From positions 5,246,438 to 5,310,437 of the forward strand of contig JARUPZ010000021.1 in the NCBI GenBank assembly GCA_031213475.1: DNA of 64,000 bases, written 5' to 3'. The notes below the pieces were generated by a model, which saw only the letters and a program-made list of their open reading frames with translations, did no database searches and was not told the DNA's origin. The stretch comes from Nereocystis luetkeana (Eukaryota; Sar; Phaeophyceae; Laminariales; Laminariaceae). How positions within the stretch are numbered: the first letter of the stretch is position 1; each line of letters begins with the position of its first letter. The position numbers were made by a program, and so were the translations under genes. Shown in pieces: positions 45,768 through 57,151 of this stretch.

Positions 45768-47043
45768 TATGTTGTTGTTGTTTGTTGTTTGTTGCTGTTC
45801 TCACAACAACAAGGAGTTCGTGGTCACACAAAAAAGAAAGGTGCTGGAGCCCTAGCTAGGAAGATCCGAAAAAACAAAAAAATCGAACATTCGGCTGCCT
45901 CAAAATACACGAGACGAAGAAAGCGCACACGAGCTAAAACCAATCAATGTGCAAACTGAACTAACATGGCCGCGGGTATATCCTCTCAACTAGAAACAAA
46001 CATAGAGCACCCCGGTTCCCACCACTACTAACCAACTCGTGGCTGCTGACTACAGCGGATGCTGTCTGAAGTGCTGCCTGCACCGTGCGAAACGCACGGT
46101 AGTCGTGAAAACGAAAGAGGAACACACCTGCCTGCTATCTGGAGTGCTGTCAGAGTGAAGACTCGCGGATATGCAGTGAAAAAAGGAGCAATCGAACCTT
46201 ACTAACACACGAATATCAACGATCGCCATCTCTTCCTGGACTGTCTGACACAAAAAGGTGCAGCACAGTTATGATACCACGTCCCTGATAATTGTATGGG
46301 TTATTGCCCATGAAGGGTATACAACTCGTTAAACTACAAAGACCAGTCGACGTTTATAACAAGTACCGGTAGATACTATTCTGCCTCGTGAAAAACAATA
46401 CCAGGAAAAAACAAACTATGACTGCTTCTCTCGTGATGATAGTGTGCGCGCAGATCATGGGTCTCCGTGCACCGTCTTCCTGCCGCTCTTCATGGCCGCC
46501 TCATCGCCTTGGCCCAATCCACCCGCTCCTTTGCGCGTGCACTCGTTGCCATTCCCTTCCAGTCAATTCCCTTTCTCCGTCATCCTGAAAAACAAAATGC
46601 TCCTCGCACTTGCGGTTATGATCTGAAAAATAAAAAATACCGCGCAGGGGGAAGTCAATCCGTCTCTTCCCCGCACGTCGACGCTCAGTCCCCCTCCTCC
46701 CTCGTCGTCGAATCCAGCCTCCTACCGGCGCAATAGACTGTGCCGTAGTGTGGCCTGTGGTGGCGCCTGCCTCCGCGCACGGACACCCCGATTGAGCATT
46801 GCTGCTTTGCCGCAGCTGCCTAAAAAAGACGCGCGAATCGTAGGTCTCCGTGCCTGACGCACCACGTACGACCCAACTCTACTGCCGCCTGAGCCTCGCG
46901 GCCACAGGCAGCAGCAAGAAGGTATCACTCCTTGAGGGTGAGTCCGGTCTTACACCGGCCAGAAAGACCTACCCCACTTGCTATTAGGCTGATAGGGCAT
47001 GCCTCGAAGCATTCCTTGCCGAGGCAGCGAGGGGAACGGAAGT
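45768..47043 (-). mobile_element. 1.24-kb retroposon-like repeat, inverted copy
   Basis: It is an inverted copy of 29342-30584 along its full length, with a few small indels near the 3' terminus (part of the CTCTCTGACG block is missing). Together the two copies form a 1.2-kb inverted repeat 15 kb apart that encloses gene C. Confidence 0.7.
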
Positions 47044-47138
47044 AGGGTACATATATATAGTTATGTCAGTCGAACTCGCTGCTGACTGCTGACGTATTTC
47101 ATAATTTTATACAATTGTGTTTTTTGTTGTTCTCTTAG

Positions 47139-47216
47139 AACTGTTGTCTCAGTATGGGGACAGTCCATTCAAATTTCAAGTAGTTTGCCCCCAAAACGGG
47201 ATTGCGGTCCTAAAAG
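47139..47216. mobile_element. MITE-2 remnant
   Basis: The right arm AAAACGGGATTGCGGTCCTA is clear and the left arm is degraded. No TTAA remains. Confidence 0.5.
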
Positions 47217-47228
47217 CACCAAGCTGTA

Positions 47229-47321
47229 ACTACGGGGGACCATATAGTAGTAAATAGGACACAATATTGTTCACAATAGGGAGGAAATACCTGGTATATA
47301 GGTTAATATGATCCCTCGTAG
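47229..47321. mobile_element. MITE-1 copy, shortened
   Basis: Left CTACGGGGGACCATA and right ATGATCCCTCGTAG. At 93 bp it is shorter than other copies and contains a TACCTGGTA palindrome inside. Confidence 0.65.
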
Positions 47322-47586
47322 ATTACTATTAATATTAATAGTTAATAAATAATAATAATAATAGTTGGTGGTCACGTGGTCGCACGACAGATTGTTTCTC
47401 TTAGATTTTGCTTTCATTTTTCTTCTTTTTCTTTTTCGATTTGTCTACCTTGTTTTTGTTTTGTCTTTGATTGTTTCTTTTCGTTTCACTATTTCATAGA
47501 TTGCGTATGTCGTGCCTGTCGTATCTAGTATGATGACATGGCTTTGCATTGCCCACTGCAGTTCACACTGCACACGTGGCAACCTA

Positions 47587-47722
47587 GTATCTCTGTGGCG
47601 TAGCTTTGTGACCACAGAACTTGTATCTCTTCTAGGATTGAAGAATCGGCACGGACACTGGTTGTGCTGGATGTCGACGGGTAGAAAGAACGGTTTAATG
47701 TGAAGAACACACACACACACAC
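47587..47722 (+). mobile_element. 5'-truncated retroposon fragment with AC tail
   Basis: GTGACCACAGAACTTG, GGTTTAATGTGAAGAACA and an (AC)n tail. It is a near-identical, oppositely oriented partner of 43938-44067. Confidence 0.72.
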
Positions 47723-48361
47723 TAGGTGGGCTGGAACCCTGCAGTACGAAGATCCGGATATATGTACCATGGATACCGAAGTCAAAAACTATTCATTGTT
47801 ATTGTACGTCCACCCGCAAATATTCCATCATGAAAAATGAAATACATTGCTGAAAACATTCAGTTTCAAGAAACACCTCTCACCACCGCCGTTTTTGACT
47901 GGCAATTGAATAGCCAAGCTGCAAACAACTCAAAGACTGCTGTATTAATATTACGCGAAAAAAAGAGAAAGCCACCTACCTGCGAGTACAGCAGCAAGCA
48001 CCAGTATACAGGCACTCATTTCCAAGGTCATAATATTAATATTAATAGAATGAAATGCCAATAAAATGTGCCAGGTACATCATACGGTCAGATCTTTGGA
48101 CAACTGATCTAATAAAAAAACATACAGGTAAGTGTACACCAGAAATATACGCAAAATAAATGCATGTATGTACGAAAAATATACCCTAATATGTTTTTAG
48201 TTTTGTATACTTGGCTTTACAAAAGCCCTTGTCTGGGGCTGAAAACACAAGGCGGTGCGTCGGGTGTGCCGTCTATTTTGCGGAATTCCCCTGGAAGAGG
48301 ACCAGCCAACAGGAAAATGCCTAGAGTACGAAGTTTCGCATATTGACTTTTCGAAGCGTGA
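47723..48361. other. No gene recognised; upstream of gene D
   Basis: A/T-rich unique sequence. Frames here are short and unsupported. Confidence 0.4.
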
Positions 48362-48450
48362 CATAAAAAGGCCCCGCCACACACCGGCAGAGACGAAGAA
48401 ATCGCGGGACGAGTGCTGTGTACAACGCGCCGATGAACCGAGCGAGCGAT
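48362..48450 (+). promoter_or_regulatory. Putative core promoter and conserved leader block of gene D
   Basis: CATAAAAAGG (48362-48370) is followed about 59 bp downstream by GCCGATGAACCGAGCGAGCG and CCTTGG. This is the counterpart of the block before genes A-C and lies about 280 bp upstream of the ATG. Confidence 0.45.
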
Positions 48451-48727
48451 CCTTGGAACGCAATTCTCGCACCCACCACTAATGCGCACTGCCCTTGCAC
48501 TACCCCTCACTGCGCCACACAACTCGCCACCCAACCACTCAGCTTCTCAACCCCATCAGGCACTTCACAAGCAAGCACATACATATTCACAGCGGAAACT
48601 TACTCAGCATCATCTATCTATCTATCTCCGGCGCAGCAACAACCTCTTCTTCCAACCAGGAGACGGAGGAATCAACAGGGAACAGGACCTGCACTACTAC
48701 TACTACTACTACTAAACACGCTCAACA

Positions 48728-48935
48728 ATGAAGACGTCTTTCTGCGCTGCCGTGGCTGGTCTTGTCGCGGCGAGTGTTGCCACCCCTGCCGTGGAGGCCG
48801 TCTCCATCACTGCACAGGTAGGTGACGATTGTGTGCTCGACATATATATATAGCGACCGACTGAGAGCGTCCCGTGTGCGGTGAAAAAATGACCTGTCTC
48901 TTGTCGGTCTGTCTGTCTGTGTGTCTGTGTGTCTT

Positions 48936-48992
<57 letters not shown>

Positions 48993-51900
48993 GTGCTCAC
49001 TTACGACGGACATGCCAACAATGATTGATTAAATGGTTCGGCCAGAGTGCTCGTATGCTACTGTAGCACTGACAACGCAGTTGCATGCGCTACTACGGAC
49101 TTTCCGATCGAACAATATTTCCCGGTGCGCATCATTCTCACCATTCATTACTGCACATACATACACTTCGTATGACGCAATCCTGATGAAGCACTCCCTG
49201 TGCATTAGGCCACCTGTGCAGTAGTAGGCGAAAAAACTCGAACCAAGTGTACACATATACCAGGTAGTCCAGGGGCGCCCGTAAAAAAAGCGAAAACGAC
49301 ACACCACACCCCCAGAGGTCGGGATGGAAAACCGTTGCATCGATTGTGATCACATGATGAAATAAGAAAACGGGGGGGAAAACTGATCCTTATTTTCATT
49401 TTTTTTTAACTTGGTTCTAGTGGTCGCCCCCCCAACTACTGTCTATGTCGTACCGAAACAAAATCTGTGACTGTTCACACTTTTTTTTTCCTGGCGCCTT
49501 TGGGTATAGTCTACGCCACAGTCCTTGTAGTCTGGGGTGGTCATTGTCGAAGAACTTTCCCCCCCTGATTGTGCTCTTTTTCTTGACAAAAAAGTACACG
49601 GGAAAGAGGAAAAGGAGGAGATAAAATCCTACATGATGAGGATATTTAACAGAGCAGCAGAGAAGGAAACAAAACAAGAAACGCGCGCGTACCACATTCT
49701 TCTGATAGGAAAAAAGTCAGCGGAACCGGAAAATTAAAATCAGGCAGGAGAACAAACCAACGAAATCCGTTGTACATTAAGGCCGACTACTATTCTTGGA
49801 CGGAAATAAAAAATCTAGAAAAGGCTTTGTGGTGTCGAAACCCACACCAAGATCTTCAGGTCTTTTTTTTTTTTTCTGTTCCTAAACCTGCCCGAGGAAG
49901 CACAAAATACGTACTTTTTAGACACACAACAAACCGCCGACACCGAGTGCTCGCCTCTAAGAGCACGAACCGCTACATCACTGACTGGAAAGGTGCATGA
50001 TCTACTGAGCTGAGTACCGTCGGTGGCATTTTTAGGGCCATAGGCGCTCTGAATCCGGATTCGTTTTCTGGACTCCGATCCCATAATAGTCCGCATACAT
50101 TAACACGCTACGTTAAGAACTATTGATAGTAATGGACTATAGAATGGCCATAGCACTCGAGAAAGTTTCCTCGGACAATGTGTATTTGGCGGTCTAGTGG
50201 GTTACAGGAAGTGAGGGCAGAGTGGGCTTGATGCCCTGAGTCGAGCCCCCATCGAATCTCTCTCAACAGTTCCCTTCCATCTCTCGTCACGAAGAAGAGG
50301 ACTGATACAACAACATAAATAAGAAGTATCTTGAACAAGAGAGCTGCCTTCCTGTTTTTAGCCAGCTCAGATACTTCCTGCATTCCGTTCCCTTACCACG
50401 TTACTCGGGCTCTGCTACAACGACGTCGTCACGAAAACCCTATTTTAACGGCCTTTCTTCGTTCGGAAAGTCGGCAGCACGGCACTATCCATGCAAACTG
50501 CGCTGGTCGGTTCGCAGCCAAGCGCTACCCGTATCAATGGAGCCACCGCCGGTGTCGATGCAACCAACTGCTCTCCCCCGCGACACCAAGCACAGGCAAC
50601 CCCGGAACTCCCCTTAATCATTAACGCGGACGTGTGGTGCTTTTTGGTTGCCAAGCCACCGGAAGAACAAAAACAAACAAACGCCTGTTTTGATCATCGT
50701 TGTCCACATCATCTCCCTTTTACTATCGTCCTGCAGCCATATTACCGTGTCCCCCCCCGCGACCCTCTGGTTCCATCTGTGGTGCACAATTTACCCCTCT
50801 GAAAAACCCACATGACGCCCTACGTACAAGGGCGAGACGGTGCTTTTCGCCACGGTTTTCTGCCGACCCAACATCCCTTCCCGCCACGAACTCTGCGCAA
50901 CTGTTTTTCTGCGTCGTTACAGCTCATCGTACAGAGCACTCCGAATCTGTGGCTGCCTGCGTTTTAGCCGTGCGAAGCCCGGCGCGGCCCAGCGTCTCTT
51001 GTCTATCGGTCTGATCTATTGACACTCTCCCTATTGCATCCGTCGATACCTTGTTTTGTCCTCTTTGCAGCAACAAATCACGGCCTTCGATAAGGAGGAC
51101 TTCGCCTTCGCCCTGGGCGGTCCTGAACCAGACAACCTCGTCGACAACTTCCAGCTCCGCGGCGTGAACCTAAACCAGCTCCCCGCTCTAGCGGGGCAGG
51201 GCATCTCCATGGCCATTGTCAACCTCGGGCCCTGCGCCATCAACCTGCCTCACGTACACCCCCGCGCTACGGAGGTGAGACACAGTCAACAAAGGAGAGG
51301 CTACCACGAACACCTGAAAACGGATATCTTGTTATTTCGCTATGTAGCACTTCAGCGAAATTTGTGTCTTGCTGTGCACGATGTCTATAGGTTGACAGCA
51401 TCCCCAGACGTTAATACCGAAGTAGTAGACGATTGCTGCCGACTTCCCAACGCATTTTGCCGCCGATGACATATATCGGTTGACAAGGGACCCCATAGTC
51501 TATTGTGGCCGCCAATTGATATTTATTTGATGGAGTGTTCGCCTCGTCTGATGCCTAATCAGCATTTGTTTGTCCACCATCATCTATGAAAAGGAGCTTT
51601 CGCTATTACGTGAAAGCTGTAGTACTCTTTTACCAGCGCACTGTACATACATGGCAAGCATATATATATATATATGTCATTCTATTTACAAGCAATACTC
51701 CCCCTTAACGAGAGGTAAGGCGTTACTGAGGATCGAGTGTAACGCCTTTTAAGGCAAACCACTATCTATCGTACACCGTCGAGATGGTCGTGCTATTCAT
51801 ATGTAAGGCAGGGGTTGTCACATTTTTACAAAGGTCGCACAGGCGACAGGACCGCGATGTACTACTGCCGTGGCGTAGTTCGTCTAGATCCTAGCCTGCC

Positions 51901-54602
51901 GGTTGTCAGGGGTGTTGTGCAGGATCTGTACAGTACAGATCCAACCCAACGGGAAATGCCTCCGTACCGCAGATCGTGTCCATGGAGTACGGCTCCCACC
52001 TTGCAACATGGCGAGCTACTATTCTGGGGAAACATACAGTAGTATTCAGGACCAACTGTGCTCACTAAAAAACTGGATTATGTGGGTTTTAGTGTACATG
52101 ATGGGTTCTGATTACTATGGCCCCCCGTAATACTGTGCAGTAGATCCTACAGATCAGGAAACTATCTGCCAGGAAACATCTAGGTTGTGAAGACGCGTTC
52201 CATGATAGAGGTACTGCAGCACATTTCCGCCAAAATGATTTTTGAATGACGGGGCTCTCTGGCCTAAAATCGCCAGAATGCCAATCTCTTGTTTCGAGAA
52301 GTAACGTCTTTGTAAACTTGAGCCATGGGATTGTTCGTCGGGGTGCAAGTTGAGTTTTTCTGAAGTCAGTTTTCGGGTGAGGTATGGAGCTCTTCAAGTG
52401 AGGAGCCTCGGATTTTTTTGTGTGAACACATGTATATCGTAGAACGCCTCTTAAGTGGGAACACATTATTATATGTCCGGCGTGCGCAATATTGCTCGTT
52501 AGATACCTAGCCGACGGGAATGTGTATCGACCTTGGAGATTACAACTTTTCTCGAAGTATGCAGTCGTTTTCTTTCTTTCTTCCTGAGGTACAGTACTTG
52601 TGCTTCCACTCCAAGAGATTTCCGGAGCCTGTTATGTGACCACGGGCCACGTAGAGATTGGCGATGGTTTAATGTGGGAACAGCAGCAACACTAGCAACA
52701 AAAACAGTAACGACAAAATGATGGTGATCTAGCGTTAACCGAGTGAGGTGCGTAGCGTTCCTCACAAGCGAGAAGCCACCTAAAACATTACGCGAAGTAG
52801 GCTATCCCTACGGCCAGAGCCTGACGACAGCAGCAGTAGTGGTGTACGTCGAGAATGTTGCTGTGTGGTGCAAGGGTTGGGAACACTTGGGAACACACCT
52901 TTTGTGACAGGTGTTTATGTCGGGGAGACTGTGTGGCATCAGGGTGGAGAATCTTAATACAACATCGCGGCAGCGTATGCACGTCGAGAGAACCACTGTG
53001 TGGTGCAAGCGTGGGAAAACTTGTACGAACGCGGCCTATAAATATCGCCTGTGTTCTGGTACACAGGAAGGTGACTTCGCGTTGCGACAAACTTCAGAGT
53101 CACCCCATGGTACGGGTTGCATCTTTTGGGCCAAAGGTTCCTGACCAATTGAGTTCCTCAAGTGAGGAACTACCAGTTAGGAAAAACTATGTATTCATAT
53201 ATTCGTGTTTTAAGGCTAGCACATGCAAGTGCTGGTCGGGTGGCACGAACGAATTTCTCCCAAGTATTGTATCGGGTGAGATATTGAGCTCCTATTGTGA
53301 GGGGCTCAGGAACGTCTGGTGCACACCTACTGTGGAATGGCTCTTCAGCATTGATAAACTAAACTTGAAAAAACGGGTGTTTAATCATCTGCCGCGTCCA
53401 CCACCCCCGCCTCGCCCGCCGTTGCTTTTGTGCAGATGCTGTACACGATCGAGGGCAACGACCTCCGGGTAGCGTTCGTGGAGGAGAACGGCGGCGAGGG
53501 TGCCGTGGTCAACGACCTCTACCAGGGCGACGTGGCCTTCTTCCCCCAAGGCCTCATCCACTACCAGCAGAACCTTGGCTGCGAACCGGTGACGTTCCTG
53601 GCCGCGCTCAACTCGGAGGACCCCGGGGTGGTGACCATCACGACTCGCTTCTTCGAGCTGCCCAGCGAGGCCATCCAGGTGAACTAGCAATGCCCTCTTT
53701 GCGCCTGGTGGGCGCACGCAGATCAAATTCTACACTCTTCAGGGCCAACTAAATCGCCATGTAGTACGTTCGCGTCGAAGCTCTCGGAGAGCGAGGGGTG
53801 GCGTCAGAGTTATAGATCAAGAGCTAGAGATAGTAATTTTTTTCTCTTCCGCCTGATGGTGGGATGTATGTATTCGTACAGTAAGAGCCAACTGCGTGCG
53901 GCTATCGTAGTATTTCTTGATACTACACCTGGGGACTGCTACTTATACCTCTCCCCCATCACCACATCTTCCAAATTTTGTTGGGTTACGATCTCTCCGA
54001 ATATTGCTGCTCCGATACCGCGGTGATATATTAGTTCTAACAAAAATAATCGTGCCGCCACCCCCTATGTAGAATTCCCCCGCGTAGCTTCATTCCACCG
54101 TGTATCGGCTATTATACAAAATGCGAAAAGAGGCGGATCACGCAGCTTGCGAAGTTGAGTATCAACTATTTACTCCGTCGAACTTACAGCTGACGTATAT
54201 CATAATAGATAAAAAAAAAAGTCCAGCCAAGTATGTGTTGTGTTTGAAGATTAAGGAATTCGTGTTCAATATCGAGCGGTTTATATTTTGGTATGTATGG
54301 TGTACGAGTATTATGTCTTCTTACTATTCCTCCCTCTCAAATGAACGCCATACATACAGCAGTATACTCGTCGCCCCACCGTTACCGCGTCTTACGTACG
54401 TATGTCCGTACGTCGTTTCTTACCTTTATCGCGGTGGTCATGTTGGCAGGCGTCGCTAAACTTGAGCGACCCCACCCTCAAGGCCCTCCTAGAGGCCCTG
54501 CCTGAGGCACCCGCCATGGCTCAGCGACTGTGCCTGCAGCGTTGCGCCCTCGAGAACGACGACGGCAGCTTCAGCTACGACTACGACTCCGTGGACTACT
54601 AG
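48728..54602 (+). CDS. Germin-like secreted cupin protein, copy D (4 exons)
   Basis: Exons are 48728-48817, 51071-51274, 53436-53678 and 54450-54602, giving 229 residues with phase-0 GT-AG introns (donors GTAGGT, GTGAGA, GTGAAC; acceptors CAG). The signal peptide is MKTSFCAAVAGLVAASVATP. Box 1 is LPHVHPRATE (His91, His93, Glu98, the Glu being the last codon of exon 2). Box 2 is GDVAFFPQGLIHYQQN with His140. Cysteines lie at 85, 147, 207 and 211. The last exon is the most divergent of the four, with ALENDDGSFSYDYDSVDY as an acidic Tyr-rich tail. This is the only copy on the plus strand, with a (ACT)n run just before the ATG. Probably a secreted Mn-cupin; enzyme activity not determinable. Confidence 0.93.
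48905..48992. repeat. CTGT tetranucleotide microsatellite in intron 1 of gene D
   Basis: About 20 CTGT units with a few GTGT and TTCT interruptions near the left end. Confidence 0.95.
48993..51070. other. Remainder of intron 1 of gene D, no gene recognised
   Basis: No mobile element could be identified in these 2 kb. Scattered homopolymers and unique sequence precede the acceptor TTTGCAG at 51064-51070. Confidence 0.45.
51880..52030. repeat. GATC-rich dispersed repeat, copy 6 (intron 2 of gene D)
   Basis: Contains GTCTAGATCCTAGCCTGCCG, AGGATCTGTACAGTACAGAT and GGAGTACGGCTCCCACCTTG, in the family order. Confidence 0.55.
52110..52130. mobile_element. MITE-1 right-end fragment
   Basis: TTACTATGGCCCCCCGTAAT followed by a TA. 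No left arm is visible nearby. Confidence 0.55.
52195..52450 (+). mobile_element. TIR-3 family element in intron 2 of gene D
   Basis: Bounded by GCGTTCCATGATAGAGGTAC and the inverted ATATCGTAGAACGCC. Interior blocks CTGAAGTCAGTTTTCGGGTG and AAGTGAGGAGCCTCGG are as in other copies. Confidence 0.7.
52620..52715 (+). mobile_element. Retroposon 3' end with AGC/ACA tail
   Basis: GTTATGTGACCACGGGCCAC, GGTTTAATGTGGGAACA and a CAGCAGCAAC tail. It shares the terminal signature of the 1.24-kb and AC-tail families but a different body. Its 5' limit is not resolved. Confidence 0.5.
53097..53345 (+). mobile_element. TIR-4 family element in intron 2 of gene D
   Basis: Bounded by GAGTCACCCCATGGTACGGG and the inverted CACCTACTGTGGAATGGCTC. 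It matches 35148-35394 in opposite orientation. It ends about 90 bp before exon 3. Confidence 0.7.
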
Positions 54603-56603
54603 TGTATGCGCTGGACATATAGCCGCGTGCTACTACTACAATAGAGGTGGTAGCGTTGTTTTTGTGCCAACCTTTTTATGATGACGGGTTTTTCTCAACT
54701 AAGGACTAGACCCGGGGGTCGTAGGGAATTTTGTGGTTTGTTCCCCTTCTCTGAATGAGTGTAAACTCGTACATGGTTGGTTGCTCGGGTTTCACGTTTT
54801 CAAAATCCCCCGAGAAACGAATCTGTTTTTGTCGCAGTGATGAACACGGATCCTCAAGCGAGGAGCCTCATGACGTATCGATGCACGCCTTACCTTAGTA
54901 TTGGCGTGCTCCATCCAGACCAGCGACCAAGAAGATACCAGCGACGACGTTGGTGTTCAAAATCGGCTAGGAGCAGCACGAGCGCCCGACAGTGCGTGTA
55001 GGAATAGTGTTGTAATTTCGGCCACCGACTCGTATCGTCGCCCCCAATCACGGAGCTGCCGTGTGTTGCCGTAACCGCCACTCTTTCCCCCCCCCCCCCC
55101 GTGCCAATTTTCCCATCTAAGGTTCCGTGAGGGTTAACGAGGCGCCTGCTTTATCCCACCCCTCGGGCGGGGAAATTGTTAGGCGTGTCTTGAATAGTTG
55201 TCAACAGTAGGAAGTTACCATATCGTCCGTTTGGCGTTGTATCGTGGCGTTGTGAGTGATCTGTGTCAAGCGCGGGCCCGATGCTCGCACGAACAAACAC
55301 CACGCACCACCACGTGAGTGCCATGCATAATAAGTAGATGCCACGCATGGATTCGTGCATTCCCATGTTCGCTGTAAAGTAGTAAGACGCTGGTGCGCAC
55401 AGTAGTAATATAGAGCGGCAGGGGTGATTTGGAGTTGGGTGGAGAGTTGGTGGCGACGTGGTGACGCGGCGGTTCGACGGTTCGATAGCTGTGCCGTGGG
55501 TACTAGCTGCGATGGCCACGGAGTTGAGGCTGTCGTAGAATAAAGCGAATGTGAAAGTGATATACTAAAGCGTCTACTGTAGTTGTGACGCGACACGCTT
55601 GTTCTCTCAGATATGCCGTTCCATTTCCCCGATGGTTTGTTTTGTTTCACTAATACGTACATTTTGGAGTGGTGGTGCGCTACTAGTTTTGGAGTCGTTT
55701 GCGCGTCGTCGGTAGAAGTTCAGTTTTCCGGCGGAAGGTGTGCTTCGCGTTTTGCACGCTTACATATATATGGGTATCTCTTCCCACAACTTGTTTTGCG
55801 AGGCCCGTCGTGTACCTGTCCACGAGTTTGCATCACAGCCAAGGAGAGTGGTGTTTGTTCTTTTTTGTTTTTTTGCATAGGAGGCCAAACGGAATTGTGG
55901 TGGAACTCCTTCCGAGTATGTGTTGCCGTCGGTAATCGATCCAGGCATACAGCGTGCACCCCCTTTCCACTGGTCTTCATAGTAGGCGTGTTGAAGCTTG
56001 GTGTGCACATAATTGGGCCAGAGTTAAGTATAATGGGGTTCGTCTACTGTACATCGCTCCTCATGTTTTGTACTTCCATAAGTGTGGTGTTTGGAGCTTT
56101 GTTTCGGGCTTTGCTGAATGGCGCAACTCAAGTACCTGATATAATAGTGTACCGGCTCTCCGTGTCTGGGATTGGCTCTGCCAGGTGTTCCCGCTACCGG
56201 ACCAAACTCTAGCCCCTGTGTTTTGGTTGGAGCCCTACTAGAAAAGTGGCTCAGTGCTCTCTCATCCGAGCGTTGTTTGCCCCGCAGGTTTGTCGTCATG
56301 GAAGCGCGTAGTGTGTATTTGTGTCGATGGGCGTATGCGTCCCCAGTCTCCTGTACATATTCCTCCTACCAGTAGTATGTGTTAGAACTTGATGGTTGAA
56401 CGAATTACCTGAGCTGCGGCAAGCGTTAACCCCTTTGCGTGCACCAGATCCTACGGTTTTGGAGGCAACTAACTCGGGCTTGGTATGGAGGTATTCGTTC
56501 TGCAGTGGTAAAATTAGTACCGGGTAAATTAAAGTTGAGAATGTACGGCTATATCCGTGACGAACATACGAAGCAATGTACCACTCTTTAGTTGCGAGCG
56601 CTA
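54603..56603. other. No gene recognised downstream of gene D
   Basis: A fragment of the TIR-3 interior (CTCAAGCGAGGAGCCTCATG) lies at 54853-54872. The 199-codon plus-strand frame 55613-56212 is rich in Cys, Phe and Val, has no motif I recognise and has no splice partners. I do not call it. Confidence 0.4.
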
Positions 56604-56707
56604 TTACGGGGGACCATAGTTAATAGGACCTATGGTATACATAAAACCTATATATTGAACCATTTTTACTAACAATATGTGGTCCTATTAACTATGGTCC
56701 CCCGTAA
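56604..56707. mobile_element. MITE-1 copy, best preserved
   Basis: A 104-bp hairpin with TA on both sides. The arms TTACGGGGGACCATAGTTAA and the complement are perfect for about 30 nt, making this the youngest-looking copy in the window. Confidence 0.92.
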
Positions 56708-56794
56708 TAGAATGCACAGCAGCAGCCACAACAGTTCTTCTTGCTGGACTTGATCGACGGTACAGCACAATACGTTTAAGCGTATGTGACTTCA

Positions 56795-56925
56795 GTCGAC
56801 AACGGAAGAAGGGACCGGAGTGAGGTGGGGGGAGGACAGCCTGCTGTGTTACCCCGGATCCGAGTTATTCTGGCTAGCAGGGATGGGAACATTAATAAAT
56901 AAATGTGCTTGTTGATGATGAATAT
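56795..56925 (+). mobile_element. Diverged SINE 3' fragment
   Basis: Shares GACAGCCTGCTGTGTTACCC and CCGGATCCGAGTT with the SINE body, then GGGAACATTAATAAATAAAT as a tail. Confidence 0.45.
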
Positions 56926-57151
56926 GCCCGACCATGATGACGACCGATTGGCTAGCGCTTGGATCACTGATGGGCTAACCCAGTTCCGAGTTTCTTGAGA
57001 AGGAATATGTTGATGCTGAAATGGCGCCCTCGGGCCGATTAAGAGCAGGAATATTATAGAGCGCAAGGATGGGGGGCACACCATCAGTCAGCTCTCATCA
57101 GTCTGCATGCTCTACCGGGCAACCATTGTACTGCTCGACCTACAGCAACGT

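Noticed and set aside
46388-46736. Frames of 60-90 codons shared between the two 1.24-kb repeats
   Set aside because: Similarity follows the repeat itself. The frames read antisense to the element's inferred 3' end and show no protein motif.
55613-56212. 199-codon plus-strand frame
   Set aside because: Long but Cys/Phe/Val-rich, with no recognisable family, no splice partners and no conserved neighbour.
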